Positions 9,354 through 17,772 of a stretch of DNA of 64,000 nucleotides are shown piece by piece. Source of the DNA: Anaeroplasma bactoclasticum (GTDB lineage Bacteria; Bacillota_I; Bacilli_A; Acholeplasmatales; Anaeroplasmataceae); contig NZ_QXEV01000006.1 of NCBI RefSeq assembly GCF_003550015.1, forward strand, positions 8,838 through 72,837. The letters are read 5' to 3'. Within the stretch, counting starts at the first letter, position 1, and each line of letters begins with the position of its first letter. Both the position numbers and the translations under genes were made by a program. The notes beneath the pieces were generated by a model. It saw only the letters and a list, made by a program, of their open reading frames with translations. It did not search any database and was not told the origin of the DNA.

Positions 9354-10094
9354 ATGAAAAAATTATTGAAACATATGAAACTCATTCATTTAATATTTCT
9401 GATCTTAGGTGGAGCTGTTGTTCTATCTGCATTACCATTTAAAACACAATATAATACGATTTATGTAAATGTTGATTCTAATGGTATTGAAAATGCCTCA
9501 AGAGAAATGACAAATGCTATAAATCAAGATCAGACATTATTATATGATTATTATGAATTAATCGGAGATAACTTCGATAATCATAAAGAAGTTGTTTACA
9601 ATTTCCAGCAAAACTTGAATACTGTAAACAATGTAATTCTTGCGTTTGGTATGGTAATTATAGTTGCCGCATTGGTACTATTCTTATTCCAAAACCACAA
9701 GAGAAAGATTTATTATGGTACAAATGTAGTAATGAGTGTACTTGCAACACTTGCTACTGTTGGATTTGGTGTAGTTGTAATTATTCAGCTACTTGGTGCA
9801 ATGGGAACCTTAGGTTCTAATATGGAATTATTTAATTCTGTAGCTGTACTCCAAAATTCTGATATGAGAACGGCTGCCTACCAGGCTGCAGAGCAAGCAG
9901 GTGCCGCAGGGGCTAAAGATGCCTTAGCAAATTATTTCTATGTTACAAGTACTACATTAGTTATGTATATGATTGGTGTCATTGTTACAATTGTATACGC
10001 CTTATTTATCTTAATCTTAACATTTGCTAAGTTTAAGAGAACTAAGGAAAGAAGACAAGAAATTTTAAGTAAGGCGGTAGAGAATAATGATTAA
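9354..10094 (+). CDS. Accessory 4-TM membrane protein A of the ABC operon
   Basis: 246 residues, start ATG 9354 behind GGAGG. Predicted spans are about 12-29, 91-112, 120-147 and 197-224. The first two are separated by an external domain of about 60 residues containing the amphipathic segment ENASREMTNAINQ. A second Ala-rich external stretch (EQAGAAGAKDALANYF) precedes the last span, and the C-terminus is a charged cytoplasmic tail. It overlaps the next gene by 8 bases, implying translational coupling. No database family is recognised. Its topology resembles that of the gene at 11825, so the two may be diverged paralogs. Confidence 0.7.
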   Translation: MKKLLKHMKLIHLIFLILGGAVVLSALPFKTQYNTIYVNVDSNGIENASREMTNAINQDQTLLYDYYELIGDNFDNHKEVVYNFQQNLNTVNNVILAFGMVIIVAALVLFLFQNHKRKIYYGTNVVMSVLATLATVGFGVVVIIQLLGAMGTLGSNMELFNSVAVLQNSDMRTAAYQAAEQAGAAGAKDALANYFYVTSTTLVMYMIGVIVTIVYALFILILTFAKFKRTKERRQEILSKAVENND

Positions 10095-10692
10095 TGAACT
10101 AGAAAAGAAATCATCATTTAATGCGATGTCCGATTTGGAAATCACAAAGAATTCTATCGAAATGCTAAGATATAGAAATAATCGTTTGGCTTATATCCTA
10201 GGTTTATCTGGTGTAGCTTTAAGCTTATTTGCAGCGTTTATTTGTATGAATAGTATGAATCCTGAAAATTTCCAGGTCATCTTTAAAATTATTCTAAATG
10301 TATTTATTCTGTTATTTGGATTCCTATGCTGCGAAAAAGCAAAGACTTACCAGGTAAGAGGTTCATTCTACTTAATTGGTTTAGGTGTTATTTGCTTATT
10401 CCGTATTCTATGGATTCCTCTACAGCTGATGACAAATTATAGTGCTTATACAACTGCAAAGGCTGCAAATGACGTTGATGCAATGAATGAAGCAGCAAAG
10501 TTCTTAGGCGCAACAATCATTAACTCCGATGGTCAGGTTAACTGGTTACCAGCTGATGGTACAGTTAGAGGATTAATGGCAATTATTCTATTAGTTGCTG
10601 CTGGTATCTTAATGATTATCGGTGGTGTAATTGGCTTCTTAAAGGCTAAGAAGTTATCAGCATACCTAGACAGTTTAAAGGAAACAAAGTAA
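10087..10692 (+). CDS. Accessory 4-TM membrane protein B of the ABC operon
   Basis: 201 residues beginning inside the end of the previous gene. The N-terminal 30 residues are cytoplasmic and charged. Hydrophobic spans are near 33-53, 60-80, 93-112 and 160-185, with an external loop (about 113-158) between the last two. It ends with a basic cytoplasmic tail. Fifteen bases separate it from the ATPase gene. No known family is recognised; context implies a role with the importer. Confidence 0.68.
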   Translation: MINELEKKSSFNAMSDLEITKNSIEMLRYRNNRLAYILGLSGVALSLFAAFICMNSMNPENFQVIFKIILNVFILLFGFLCCEKAKTYQVRGSFYLIGLGVICLFRILWIPLQLMTNYSAYTTAKAANDVDAMNEAAKFLGATIINSDGQVNWLPADGTVRGLMAIILLVAAGILMIIGGVIGFLKAKKLSAYLDSLKETK

Positions 10693-10707
10693 GGGAGGAA
10701 TCAAAAT

Positions 10708-11811
10708 ATGGCACAAGAAGTAATCTTAAAGGACGTCAACAAGGTTTATCCAAATGGCTTCCATGCAGTATATGATTTTAATATCGAAATTCAGAAGGGT
10801 GAATTTATCGTATTATGTGGTCCTTCTGGATGTGGTAAATCCACAACATTACGTATGATTGCTGGTTTAGAGGAAATCTCTTCCGGTGAATTATTAATTA
10901 ATAATAAGAAGGTAAACAACGTAGCACCTGCAGATAGAGATATCGCAATGGTATTCCAAAATTATGCATTATATGCTCACATGACTGTTTACCATAATAT
11001 GGCATTCTCATTAACTATTCGTAAGATTGACCCAGTTGAAATTCATGCAAGAGTTATGAAGGCTGCTGATATCTTAGGCTTAATTCCTTATCTAAATAGA
11101 AAGCCAAAGCAGCTATCTGGTGGTCAGCGTCAGAGAGTTGCCTTAGGTAGAGCAATAGTTCGTAACCCTGTAGTATTCTTATTAGATGAGCCACTTTCTA
11201 ACCTAGATGCTAAGCTAAGAGGCTCCATGAGAAAAGAATTAATGCAGTTACATGAAAGATTAAATACTACATTCATTTATGTAACACATGACCAGGTTGA
11301 AGCTTTAACACTAGCAACAAGAATTGTTGTTATGAAGGATGGTTATGTTAAGCAGATTGCATCACCTAAGGAAATGTTTGATAAGCCAGAGGATTTATTC
11401 GTTGCTGGTTTCATCGGTACTCCACCAATGAATATTGTTGATGGTACAATTGATGCAAACTTAGAGTATTTTACTCATGATGCAACAGGTGTACAGTTAA
11501 AGCTTACTGAGCATCAGACTGAAATTTTAGGTTCTTATGCTGGAAAACAGGTTAAGTTTGGTATTCGTCCTGAATATGTATATATTGATGAAAAGAGCCT
11601 TGCAAAATTCAAGGATTCTACAGTTCATATGAGTATCGATTATACTGAATATTTAGGCGCATATAATTTAGTTTATGCTAAGTTTGGTGAGGATCCTTTT
11701 GTTGCTAAGGTAACAGAGAGAAACCAAATTGAAGTGACTGAAGCTGATTTCGCTTTAGATATGGAGAAGGCACATTTCTTCGATGTAGAAACAACAAAGA
11801 GAATCAGATAA
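10708..11811 (+). CDS. ABC transporter ATPase, MsmX/UgpC family
   Basis: 367 residues, start ATG 10708 behind AGGGAGG. It contains Walker A GPSGCGKST (38-46), a Q-loop in VFQNYALYAHM, signature LSGGQRQRVALGRA, Walker B VVFLLDEPLSNLD with the D-loop, and the H-loop THDQ. The last 120 residues form the TOBE/regulatory domain of the MalK-MsmX class. It powers carbohydrate import through the LplB/LplC-type permeases. In Bacillus the multipurpose ATPase MsmX lies away from its permeases; here it is inside the operon, which suggests a dedicated partner, though sharing with other importers is possible. Confidence 0.93.
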   Translation: MAQEVILKDVNKVYPNGFHAVYDFNIEIQKGEFIVLCGPSGCGKSTTLRMIAGLEEISSGELLINNKKVNNVAPADRDIAMVFQNYALYAHMTVYHNMAFSLTIRKIDPVEIHARVMKAADILGLIPYLNRKPKQLSGGQRQRVALGRAIVRNPVVFLLDEPLSNLDAKLRGSMRKELMQLHERLNTTFIYVTHDQVEALTLATRIVVMKDGYVKQIASPKEMFDKPEDLFVAGFIGTPPMNIVDGTIDANLEYFTHDATGVQLKLTEHQTEILGSYAGKQVKFGIRPEYVYIDEKSLAKFKDSTVHMSIDYTEYLGAYNLVYAKFGEDPFVAKVTERNQIEVTEADFALDMEKAHFFDVETTKRIR

Positions 11812-11824
11812 GGAGGTACCTATT

Positions 11825-12490
11825 ATGGATCAAAGTAGATATGAAGAGGTCCCTAAGAAGGAAGGAAAAGCTGGTAAGGCTTTTAAGAACTTCGGCAAGT
11901 ACCTTAAGACAGTTATGAAAAGTATTGTAGAAAGCTTTAAATATAACAAGATGAAGCTTCCTGCATTCTTATTAGGTATCGGTGGAGTAATCATTGGTTT
12001 ATTCCTATCCGTTCATGCTGCAACAATTCAGCAGCTTACTTATACATATTCTTATGTAGATCAATCTGGTGAAGAGCTTGTTAAGTATACTGCAAACCTA
12101 CCTGGTATGCCTTATGACTATACAGGTGTAGTTATCTTCATTTTAATGTTACTTGGTATTTTAAATATCTTTATTGCACTTGCATTCAATAGTAAGCAAA
12201 ACAAGGGTTCTGTAGTTTCTGCTACAATTATCACTGTTGTTATGATTGGCTTAACTATTGCTTATGTATATGCAATTACATATTTTAAGCAATATCATGA
12301 TTCAGGTATTGAAGTTAACGGAACATTATATAAGCTAGATTTAGCTGGCGGTGGATATGAGGCTAATTTCGAAGGCAATTATATGAAATCTATGATTGTA
12401 TTATTCATCGCTGATGCATTATCTTTAGTTGCATGTGTATTAGGCTTTATTCATTATAATCGTGCATACGAGAAGGGCGACGAAAGATAA
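11825..12490 (+). CDS. Accessory 4-TM membrane protein C of the ABC operon
   Basis: 221 residues, start ATG 11825 behind AAGGAGGT. A Lys-rich cytoplasmic N-terminus of about 40 residues is followed by spans near 46-65, 97-118, 130-152 and 183-205. The external domain between spans 1 and 2 is about 30 residues and Tyr/Thr-rich. The layout (span, external part, hairpin pair, external part, span) matches the protein at 9354. No recognised family. Confidence 0.68.
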   Translation: MDQSRYEEVPKKEGKAGKAFKNFGKYLKTVMKSIVESFKYNKMKLPAFLLGIGGVIIGLFLSVHAATIQQLTYTYSYVDQSGEELVKYTANLPGMPYDYTGVVIFILMLLGILNIFIALAFNSKQNKGSVVSATIITVVMIGLTIAYVYAITYFKQYHDSGIEVNGTLYKLDLAGGGYEANFEGNYMKSMIVLFIADALSLVACVLGFIHYNRAYEKGDER

Positions 12491-12492
12491 TT

Positions 12493-13092
12493 ATGAAGAA
12501 AAATAGAACGGAAGAAAATGAAGAATTTGATGAATATGGTGAGATTGAACCTTACCAAGTAGACAAATTCTCGAAAATCCCATCTGGGGTTATCATTACA
12601 TTTGCGAAGTTCTGGGCAGCTGCGGCTGCCGTTTTCTTCATTTTAATCGGTGGTTTAGATTTAGGAATTGATTTTTCTAAAGAAACTCAAGATATCTATG
12701 AGGATTATGCGATTACAATTAAAGCAATTATATTAGTATCTTTATTTTTAGCTATTCTATTAAACTATGGTATTAAGCATCTAGCCCACCTAATGAACAA
12801 TAGAAGAAATAATACAAAGAAATGGATGGTTTTGAATCTAAAGGGATTCTTTGGATTCTTAGCCTATTTAGTATACTGTATTGTTACAATGATAATTATG
12901 TTTGTGCTAGTTTCTCTATTTAGCTACTATAAGCTTGTTCCATCATTTTTAGATAATGGAGGAATTGGTATTGAACCATTCTCCTACGGTTTAGGCTTTA
13001 TATTAGTTGATGGAGTATTCTTAGTTATAAAAAATTATCTTGTAAAGCTATATCAGTATTTAAGATACAGAAGAATGATACAGATGGTATAA
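12493..13092 (+). CDS. Accessory 4-TM membrane protein D, last gene of the ABC operon
   Basis: 199 residues starting three bases after the preceding stop, so probably translationally coupled. The N-terminal 30 residues are acidic. Spans lie near 33-55, 66-88, 112-140 and 162-178, with a short basic tail. No family is recognised. A strong terminator follows, closing the operon. Confidence 0.66.
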   Translation: MKKNRTEENEEFDEYGEIEPYQVDKFSKIPSGVIITFAKFWAAAAAVFFILIGGLDLGIDFSKETQDIYEDYAITIKAIILVSLFLAILLNYGIKHLAHLMNNRRNNTKKWMVLNLKGFFGFLAYLVYCIVTMIIMFVLVSLFSYYKLVPSFLDNGGIGIEPFSYGLGFILVDGVFLVIKNYLVKLYQYLRYRRMIQMV

Positions 13093-13120
13093 AAAGCTCT
13101 CTTTTGAGGGCTTTTTGCAT
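13091..13120 (+). terminator. Terminator of the sugar ABC operon
   Basis: An 11-bp stem AAAAAGCTCTC/GAGGGCTTTTT (one G-T pair) with loop TTTT. Its T tract overlaps the -35 of the next promoter. Confidence 0.92.
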
Positions 13121-13143
13121 TTTCATGGCCTTTGTTATATAAT
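13115..13143 (+). promoter_or_regulatory. Promoter of the lipoprotein gene
   Basis: TTGCAT (13115-13120), 17 bases, TATAAT (13138-13143). Confidence 0.75.
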
Positions 13144-13170
13144 TCTTATTGGTTTTTGAGGAGTGTAATT

Positions 13171-14283
13171 ATGAAAAAGAGTTTAAAATTTATATTATTA
13201 GCTTTTATAGCTTTATTTTCTATTTCTTTAGCATCTTGTGGTGAACATGCTCATAATTTTGGTGCATTACATGAAAAAGTAAATCCTACATTTTTAACGG
13301 ATGGTAATATAGCATATTATGAATGTATGGATTGCCATAAGTATTTTGATGCAAATAAAAATGAAGTAGATACTATTGTATTAAATAAATACTCAAAAGA
13401 GATTTCTTTAAGTGTGAATTATGAAACTAAGGCAGATTTTATAGTTTTAGAAGAAGATGATAATCATATTTCATGGGAAGCAAAGGACTTAAATTTATTA
13501 AGAGATGATGGGCTTAGAATAGTAGATAAGAAGAATAATAGAATAGTTCATAAATTTATCCCAGATACAACATCAAACATTACCGAAAGATGTAGTATTC
13601 ATAATGATGTATCAAATGCATCTATATCTTTAACTTATACATTAAACGGATTATATCTTTCTGTATCAGGAAGGGAAGAATTGGTTGTTCAATTTAATTA
13701 TGAATCTAAATTAACAGATATGATTCAAAGTGAATCAAATGAGAATTTATATGAACTTAATAACGTTAGGTTAAAGAAGGATTCATTATTGAATATACAC
13801 TTTATGAATGGAGTTTATTTCACAATGGGAAAAGCAAACAGTAATTTCCGTTCCTATATGGTAGATGATATTATGTATTTACAGTGTTTAACTGATGGTA
13901 TTTATAACATTTCATTTAATACATATGGTAGAGATGTATTTATTGAATTAGTAGAAGAAATCCCTCATTATACATATTATTTCCATCAATATGAATATAG
14001 TGGTGGAAATAAAGAGATGGAAGAAACTCAAGATTCTAATGAAGTGGTTCTAAGGAATTATTATCTTCTAAATAACCAGTATTATTATGTATTAAAAATG
14101 AATGATAAGGATACAGAGGATAGTGCTCCTTATGGAGTGCTAGATAGTGATTCCCTACTTTTAGGAGAAACTATAGATTTTGGAGTAACTAAGATGTTTA
14201 AAGTGAATGATAATGCGTATTATGATATTTACTTTAATACAGAAACAAATGAATTCAGATTAGTTTTAATAGAAGAAGAGTAA
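13171..14283 (+). CDS. Lipoprotein with a CxxC element, function unknown
   Basis: 370 residues, start ATG 13171 behind GAGGAG. Signal peptide with lipobox SLASC and a lipid-modified Cys at about position 22. Mature residues 3-50 contain HNFGALHEKV...GNIAYYECMDCHKYFD, a two-cysteine (CMDC) element that recurs in cell-surface proteins of gut Firmicutes and may bind a metal. The remaining roughly 300 residues look beta-rich, with repeated Tyr/Asn strands, and resemble no family I can name. It has its own promoter and terminator, so it is a single-gene unit rather than part of the transporter operon. Confidence 0.72.
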   Translation: MKKSLKFILLAFIALFSISLASCGEHAHNFGALHEKVNPTFLTDGNIAYYECMDCHKYFDANKNEVDTIVLNKYSKEISLSVNYETKADFIVLEEDDNHISWEAKDLNLLRDDGLRIVDKKNNRIVHKFIPDTTSNITERCSIHNDVSNASISLTYTLNGLYLSVSGREELVVQFNYESKLTDMIQSESNENLYELNNVRLKKDSLLNIHFMNGVYFTMGKANSNFRSYMVDDIMYLQCLTDGIYNISFNTYGRDVFIELVEEIPHYTYYFHQYEYSGGNKEMEETQDSNEVVLRNYYLLNNQYYYVLKMNDKDTEDSAPYGVLDSDSLLLGETIDFGVTKMFKVNDNAYYDIYFNTETNEFRLVLIEEE

Positions 14284-14294
14284 ATTTATACAAG

Positions 14295-14320
14295 GAGGGA
14301 CTATAAAGTTCCTCTTTTAT
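14295..14320 (+). terminator. Terminator after the lipoprotein gene
   Basis: Stem GAGGGAC/GTTCCTC with one G-T pair, loop TATAAA, then TTTTATATTTA. Confidence 0.8.
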
Positions 14321-14378
14321 ATTTATATGAAATATAAATAAAAACGTTTTCTATAATCTCGGAATATATATGTATTCG

Positions 14379-14387
14379 TGTTATAAT
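14379..14387 (+). promoter_or_regulatory. Extended -10 promoter for rpiB-upp-atp
   Basis: TGTTATAAT, an extended -10 element (TGnTATAAT). No convincing -35 is visible. It is the only evident promoter ahead of the run of genes to 22761. Confidence 0.6.
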
Positions 14388-14430
14388 TGATTTGATGGTT
14401 TTAAAATTATTTAAGAAAGGATATTCGTCT

Positions 14431-14877
14431 ATGAAAATATCAATTGGATGTGATCATTCTGCTTTAGAACTTAAGAATTCTATAATTGCATATCTAAAGG
14501 CAAAGGGACATGAAATCATAGACCGTGGAACTTATACAAAGGATTCTTGTGACTATACCGATTATGGATATTTAGTTGCAAAGGATATTAAGGATAAGGT
14601 TTGTGATCGTGGTATTGTTATTTGCTATACAGGAATTGGTATGTCTATCATTGCCAATAAGGTCAAGGGTGTAAGATGTGCTCTTGTTATGGATAAGGAT
14701 GCTGCAAAGCTTACAAGAGAGCATAATGATTCAAATTGTTTAGCACTATCTGCAAAATATACAGGTGATGCTTACGCAAAAGAGATTGTCGATACTTGGC
14801 TTGAAACAGAATTCTCTTTTAATGAGAGACATGCAAGAAGAATTGCTAAGATTAGTAAATATGAGGAGGAGTTTTAA
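14431..14877 (+). CDS. rpiB: Ribose-5-phosphate isomerase B
   Basis: 148 residues. The ATG at 14431 is chosen because AAGAAAGG precedes it and the next residues [11 protein letters not shown] are the conserved RpiB start. It interconverts ribose 5-phosphate and ribulose 5-phosphate in the cytoplasm. The active-site Cys is in ICYTGIGMS, where most RpiB proteins have CGTGIGMS, and the phosphate-binding REHNDSN motif is present. Two bases separate it from upp. The rpiB-upp-atp order is common in Bacilli, linking PRPP precursor supply, uracil salvage and energy genes. RpiB-like allose-6-phosphate isomerases cannot be fully excluded. Confidence 0.92.
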   Translation: MKISIGCDHSALELKNSIIAYLKAKGHEIIDRGTYTKDSCDYTDYGYLVAKDIKDKVCDRGIVICYTGIGMSIIANKVKGVRCALVMDKDAAKLTREHNDSNCLALSAKYTGDAYAKEIVDTWLETEFSFNERHARRIAKISKYEEEF

Positions 14878-14879
14878 AC

Positions 14880-15503
14880 ATGAGTGTTACAGTTTTAAAC
14901 CATTCTTTAATAAAGCATAAGCTTACAAATATTCGAAAGACACAAACAACTACAAAGGATTTCTATCAGAATGTCAATGAGATTGCAGGTCTTATGGCTT
15001 ATGAAATCACAAGAGATTTTCCACTTAAGCCAGTGGAGATTGAAACTCCAATTTGCAAAAGCGTTCAGTATGAGCTTGCAAATGAGGTTGTCATTGTACC
15101 AATTCTAAGAGCTGGACTTGGTATGGTGGATGGAATTCGTAGTATGATTCCTACAGCTAAGGTTGGCTTTATCGGTCTATATAGAGATGAAGAAACTTTA
15201 GAGCCTCATGAGTATTATGCAAAATTCCCAGAGACAGTTAAGAATTCCATTGTATTACTAGTTGACCCAATGCTTGCGACAGGCGGTAGTGCATCTTCTG
15301 CAATTACAATGCTAAAGAAAAGAGGATGCAAGGATATTCGTTATGTAGGTTTAGTTGCTGCACCAGAGGGTGTAAGAACACTACAAAAGGATCATCCAGA
15401 TGTTCCAATTTATTTAGCTGCATTAGATGAGAAGCTAAATGAGAATGGATATATCGTTCCAGGCCTTGGAGATTGTGGAGACCGTTTATTCGGAACTAGA
15501 TAG
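14880..15503 (+). CDS. upp: Uracil phosphoribosyltransferase
   Basis: 207 residues, the usual family length, start ATG 14880 behind GAGGAGG. It converts uracil and PRPP to UMP. The PRPP loop is visible as DPMLATGGS and the uracil-binding C-terminus as [16 protein letters not shown]. The stop codon overlaps the GTG start of the next gene, tying it to the ATP synthase operon. Confidence 0.96.
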   Translation: MSVTVLNHSLIKHKLTNIRKTQTTTKDFYQNVNEIAGLMAYEITRDFPLKPVEIETPICKSVQYELANEVVIVPILRAGLGMVDGIRSMIPTAKVGFIGLYRDEETLEPHEYYAKFPETVKNSIVLLVDPMLATGGSASSAITMLKKRGCKDIRYVGLVAAPEGVRTLQKDHPDVPIYLAALDEKLNENGYIVPGLGDCGDRLFGTR

Positions 15504-15763
15504 TGAAGCTTGATAAAGCGGCAAAGACTTACACCTTAGCCACACAAGGAATATTCTCAATGGTTGCATTCACTGGTCTTGGCTTTCTTATTGGTTGGTT
15601 AATCAATAAGGAATCGGTATGGCCAGTAATATTAGCCGTTTTAGGATTATTAATTGGCTTATTTTCATTTGTTAGCTATCTTTTATATCTTATAAAGGAA
15701 GATGAAAAAGAAAAGAAAAAAAGCCAAAATAAGGAGCCAGATGATAATGGAAAAGAAGAATAA
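15503..15763 (+). CDS. AtpZ/AtpI-type small membrane protein
   Basis: 86 residues with a GTG start overlapping the upp stop. It has two membrane spans (about 16-35 and 41-64) with an intervening turn, and a Lys/Glu-rich cytoplasmic tail. This is the pattern of the small F1Fo-associated AtpZ-like proteins (ATPase_gene1 family), thought to aid c-ring assembly or Mg2+ supply. The assignment rests on topology and position at the head of the atp operon. Confidence 0.65.
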   Translation: MKLDKAAKTYTLATQGIFSMVAFTGLGFLIGWLINKESVWPVILAVLGLLIGLFSFVSYLLYLIKEDEKEKKKSQNKEPDDNGKEE

Positions 15764-16148
15764 TATATATCTCTTTTCAATATCCTTCCTTATTATCCTT
15801 ATTACATCTACTATATTAGGTGTATGTGGGCTACTTTGGTGGTATTATCCTATAGGGGCAACAATAGGTATTATTACACATGTATTAATGCTTATTCAAA
15901 ATAAAAGATTTTTTAGAATTCAAAACAATGAATTTGAAAAAGCCTTATTTCACCCTAAGAAGGATGCAATTTTGTGGTATGGTCTTAGAATACTTGTTGT
16001 TGTTATAGGTCTAGCATTAGTATTTATATTAGCTAGATTAAATCACTCCGATCGTTATCTTGAGATATCCTTGATGGTTATTGGTGGAGTATTAACGATT
16101 AAGGTTGTATTTATTGTAATTTTATTAATTAAAAAAGAAGGAAGGTGA
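15741..16148 (+). CDS. AtpI-like ATP synthase subunit I
   Basis: 135 residues. The ATG at 15741 is chosen because AAGGA ends five bases earlier; the frame is open further upstream and another ATG is at 15747. It overlaps the preceding gene by 23 bases. Four hydrophobic spans lie near residues 9-28, 33-50, 74-95 and 105-128, as in AtpI proteins, which help assemble the c ring. Sequence conservation of AtpI is low, so the name rests on topology and position just before the a subunit. Confidence 0.65.
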   Translation: MIMEKKNNIYLFSISFLIILITSTILGVCGLLWWYYPIGATIGIITHVLMLIQNKRFFRIQNNEFEKALFHPKKDAILWYGLRILVVVIGLALVFILARLNHSDRYLEISLMVIGGVLTIKVVFIVILLIKKEGR

Positions 16149-16152
16149 AATC

Positions 16153-16839
16153 TTGAATTGGAGTTCACTTGGTACCTATTGGCAGGATATGAAGGGGCCT
16201 GTACAGGCATCCTTAATTATCATTGGTGCATTAATCATTTTCTTTCTAATATTATTCTTTATATTAAAGAAAGTGGATCCTTTGAAAAAAACACCTTTGT
16301 GGTTGGTACCATTTTTATGGATTGTTGATCTATTGAATGGATTTGTAAAAGAGAATATCGGAAAAAGATGGAAATCCTATTCCCCTTGGTTTTTAACCTT
16401 GGTTATCTATATATTCTTTGCGAACATATCCGCGGTATACTTATTAGATAATCCAACCTCTTATGTAATCATTACCTTTGCGCTTGCGTTATGTACATTC
16501 TTTGTAATTCAAGCTACAGGTATTGTATCGAATGGAGTTTTAGGATATTTTAAAGGATTCTTAGATCCGAATCCTGTAATGCTTCCTATGAATATTGTTT
16601 CAGAGTTTACTCTACCAATATCCTTAGCATTACGTCTATTTGGTAATGTCATTTCTGGTACAGCTATTTCCATATTGATTAAGCAAATGTTTGGAGGCTG
16701 GGCTGTAATACCAATGCCATTTATCAATTTATTGTTCGATATTGCATTCTCGATTATTCAGGTTGCAGTATTTGTCATTCTGTCTGTTATCTTTACTTCT
16801 ATGAAGATTAAAGATGAAGAAAAAATATATTCAAAATAA
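16153..16839 (+). CDS. atpB: ATP synthase subunit a
   Basis: 228 residues, TTG start at 16153 behind GAAGGTG. The stator subunit that carries ions to and from the c ring. The essential arginine is Arg161 in the signature LALRLFGNVISGT. Five or six spans are visible, and a re-entrant proline-rich stretch precedes the Arg helix. It is somewhat shorter than the E. coli protein (271), normal for Firmicutes. Confidence 0.93.
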   Translation: MNWSSLGTYWQDMKGPVQASLIIIGALIIFFLILFFILKKVDPLKKTPLWLVPFLWIVDLLNGFVKENIGKRWKSYSPWFLTLVIYIFFANISAVYLLDNPTSYVIITFALALCTFFVIQATGIVSNGVLGYFKGFLDPNPVMLPMNIVSEFTLPISLALRLFGNVISGTAISILIKQMFGGWAVIPMPFINLLFDIAFSIIQVAVFVILSVIFTSMKIKDEEKIYSK

Positions 16840-16859
16840 TTTAAAAGGAGAAAAAAATT

Positions 16860-17138
16860 ATGAATTTCATGACTATTTTTAATACTGTTTTAACATTCCT
16901 AGCTGAAATGAGCGTAGGTGATGGTTTAAGATATATCGGTGCTGGTTTAGCTGTATTTACAGGTTTCGCTGCAGCTATTGGTGAAGGTAATGTTGCTGCA
17001 CACGCTGTAGATGCAATGGCACGTCAGCCTGAAATGGCAGGTAATATCCGTACAACAATGTTAATTGGTCAGGCTGTTTCTGAAACAACTGGTCTATACG
17101 GTTTAATTATCGCAATTCTAATTGTATTCGCTGCATAA
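16860..17138 (+). CDS. atpE: ATP synthase subunit c, probable Na+-binding type
   Basis: 92 residues behind a strong AAAAGGAG site, fitting high expression. Two helices with the polar loop ARQPE between them. The ion-binding carboxylate is Glu75 on helix 2, in AVSETTGLY. Compared with the Na+-translocating Ilyobacter c subunit (Gln32, Glu65, Ser66, Thr67, Tyr70), this protein has Glu42, Glu75, Thr76, Thr77 and Tyr80, with the same 33-residue spacing. A Glu in place of Gln32 is the two-carboxylate arrangement described for Fusobacterium. This suggests Na+ coupling, by inference from motif only. An N-terminal extension of about 10 residues precedes helix 1. Confidence 0.93.
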   Translation: MNFMTIFNTVLTFLAEMSVGDGLRYIGAGLAVFTGFAAAIGEGNVAAHAVDAMARQPEMAGNIRTTMLIGQAVSETTGLYGLIIAILIVFAA

Positions 17139-17188
17139 GACAAAAAATAAAAAGAAAGGAAGCTACATTGTAGCTATGGCAAAACAAT

Positions 17189-17770
17189 ATGTTTTTAAGT
17201 ATTGATAGTGCTGTTAAAGCAATTAAAGCTGCAATTACAGAAGGCTTAGGTCCTATAGCTCTTATATCAAACCCTGAGGAATTGCTAAAAGCACTTCCTG
17301 GAGATTTTACAGACCTAATCGTACAGCTTTGTGCCACCTTTATTTTATTTATTGCTGTCCGTTTCTTGTTTTGGAAGCCTATTACAAATATCATTGAGAC
17401 TAGAAGAGCCGCAATTGATAAGGAATTAGAGGAAGCTAAAATTGCTAAAGAGAATGCAGTTTTAGTTGAAGAGAATTTAAAGGCTGAGCTTGATAAGGCT
17501 AAGCTTGATGTAAAAGCAATGCTAGACCAAGCAGAAAAGGAAGCTAATCTTAAGAGAGAGGAAATTGTTAATTCCGCTAAGGAAGAGGCAAAGCGCCGTA
17601 TGGAAAATCTTGAGATTGAGCTAGAACAAGAAAAGAAGAATATGGAGCATGACATCAAAAAAGAAATTGTCGATATTGCCTTTAAGGCTGCTGAGAAGAT
17701 TGTTCAAAGAGAAATCGATCAGGATAAGTATTTAGATGTTGTTGAGGATATTCTTAAAGGAGGCTGCTAA
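17189..17770 (+). CDS. atpF: ATP synthase subunit b
   Basis: 193 residues. A single span at about 47-70 (DLIVQLCATFILFIAVRFLFW) is followed by KPITNIIETRRAAID and a long charged coiled coil to about 170, as in all b subunits; it forms the peripheral stalk. The N-terminus before the span is longer than usual, about 45 residues. The start is uncertain: ATG 17189 has no ribosome site directly ahead. The AAGAAAGGA at 17152-17160 is followed by a 6-bp hairpin and a 9-codon overlapping frame beginning at 17176, discussed as a finding. Confidence 0.9.
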   Translation: MFLSIDSAVKAIKAAITEGLGPIALISNPEELLKALPGDFTDLIVQLCATFILFIAVRFLFWKPITNIIETRRAAIDKELEEAKIAKENAVLVEENLKAELDKAKLDVKAMLDQAEKEANLKREEIVNSAKEEAKRRMENLEIELEQEKKNMEHDIKKEIVDIAFKAAEKIVQREIDQDKYLDVVEDILKGGC

Positions 17771-17772
17771 GG

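Noticed and set aside
17107-17658. A 183-codon open frame on the minus strand under atpF
   Set aside because: It is the antisense shadow of atpF, with Ser/Phe-rich composition and no ribosome site. The plus-strand b subunit is unmistakable.
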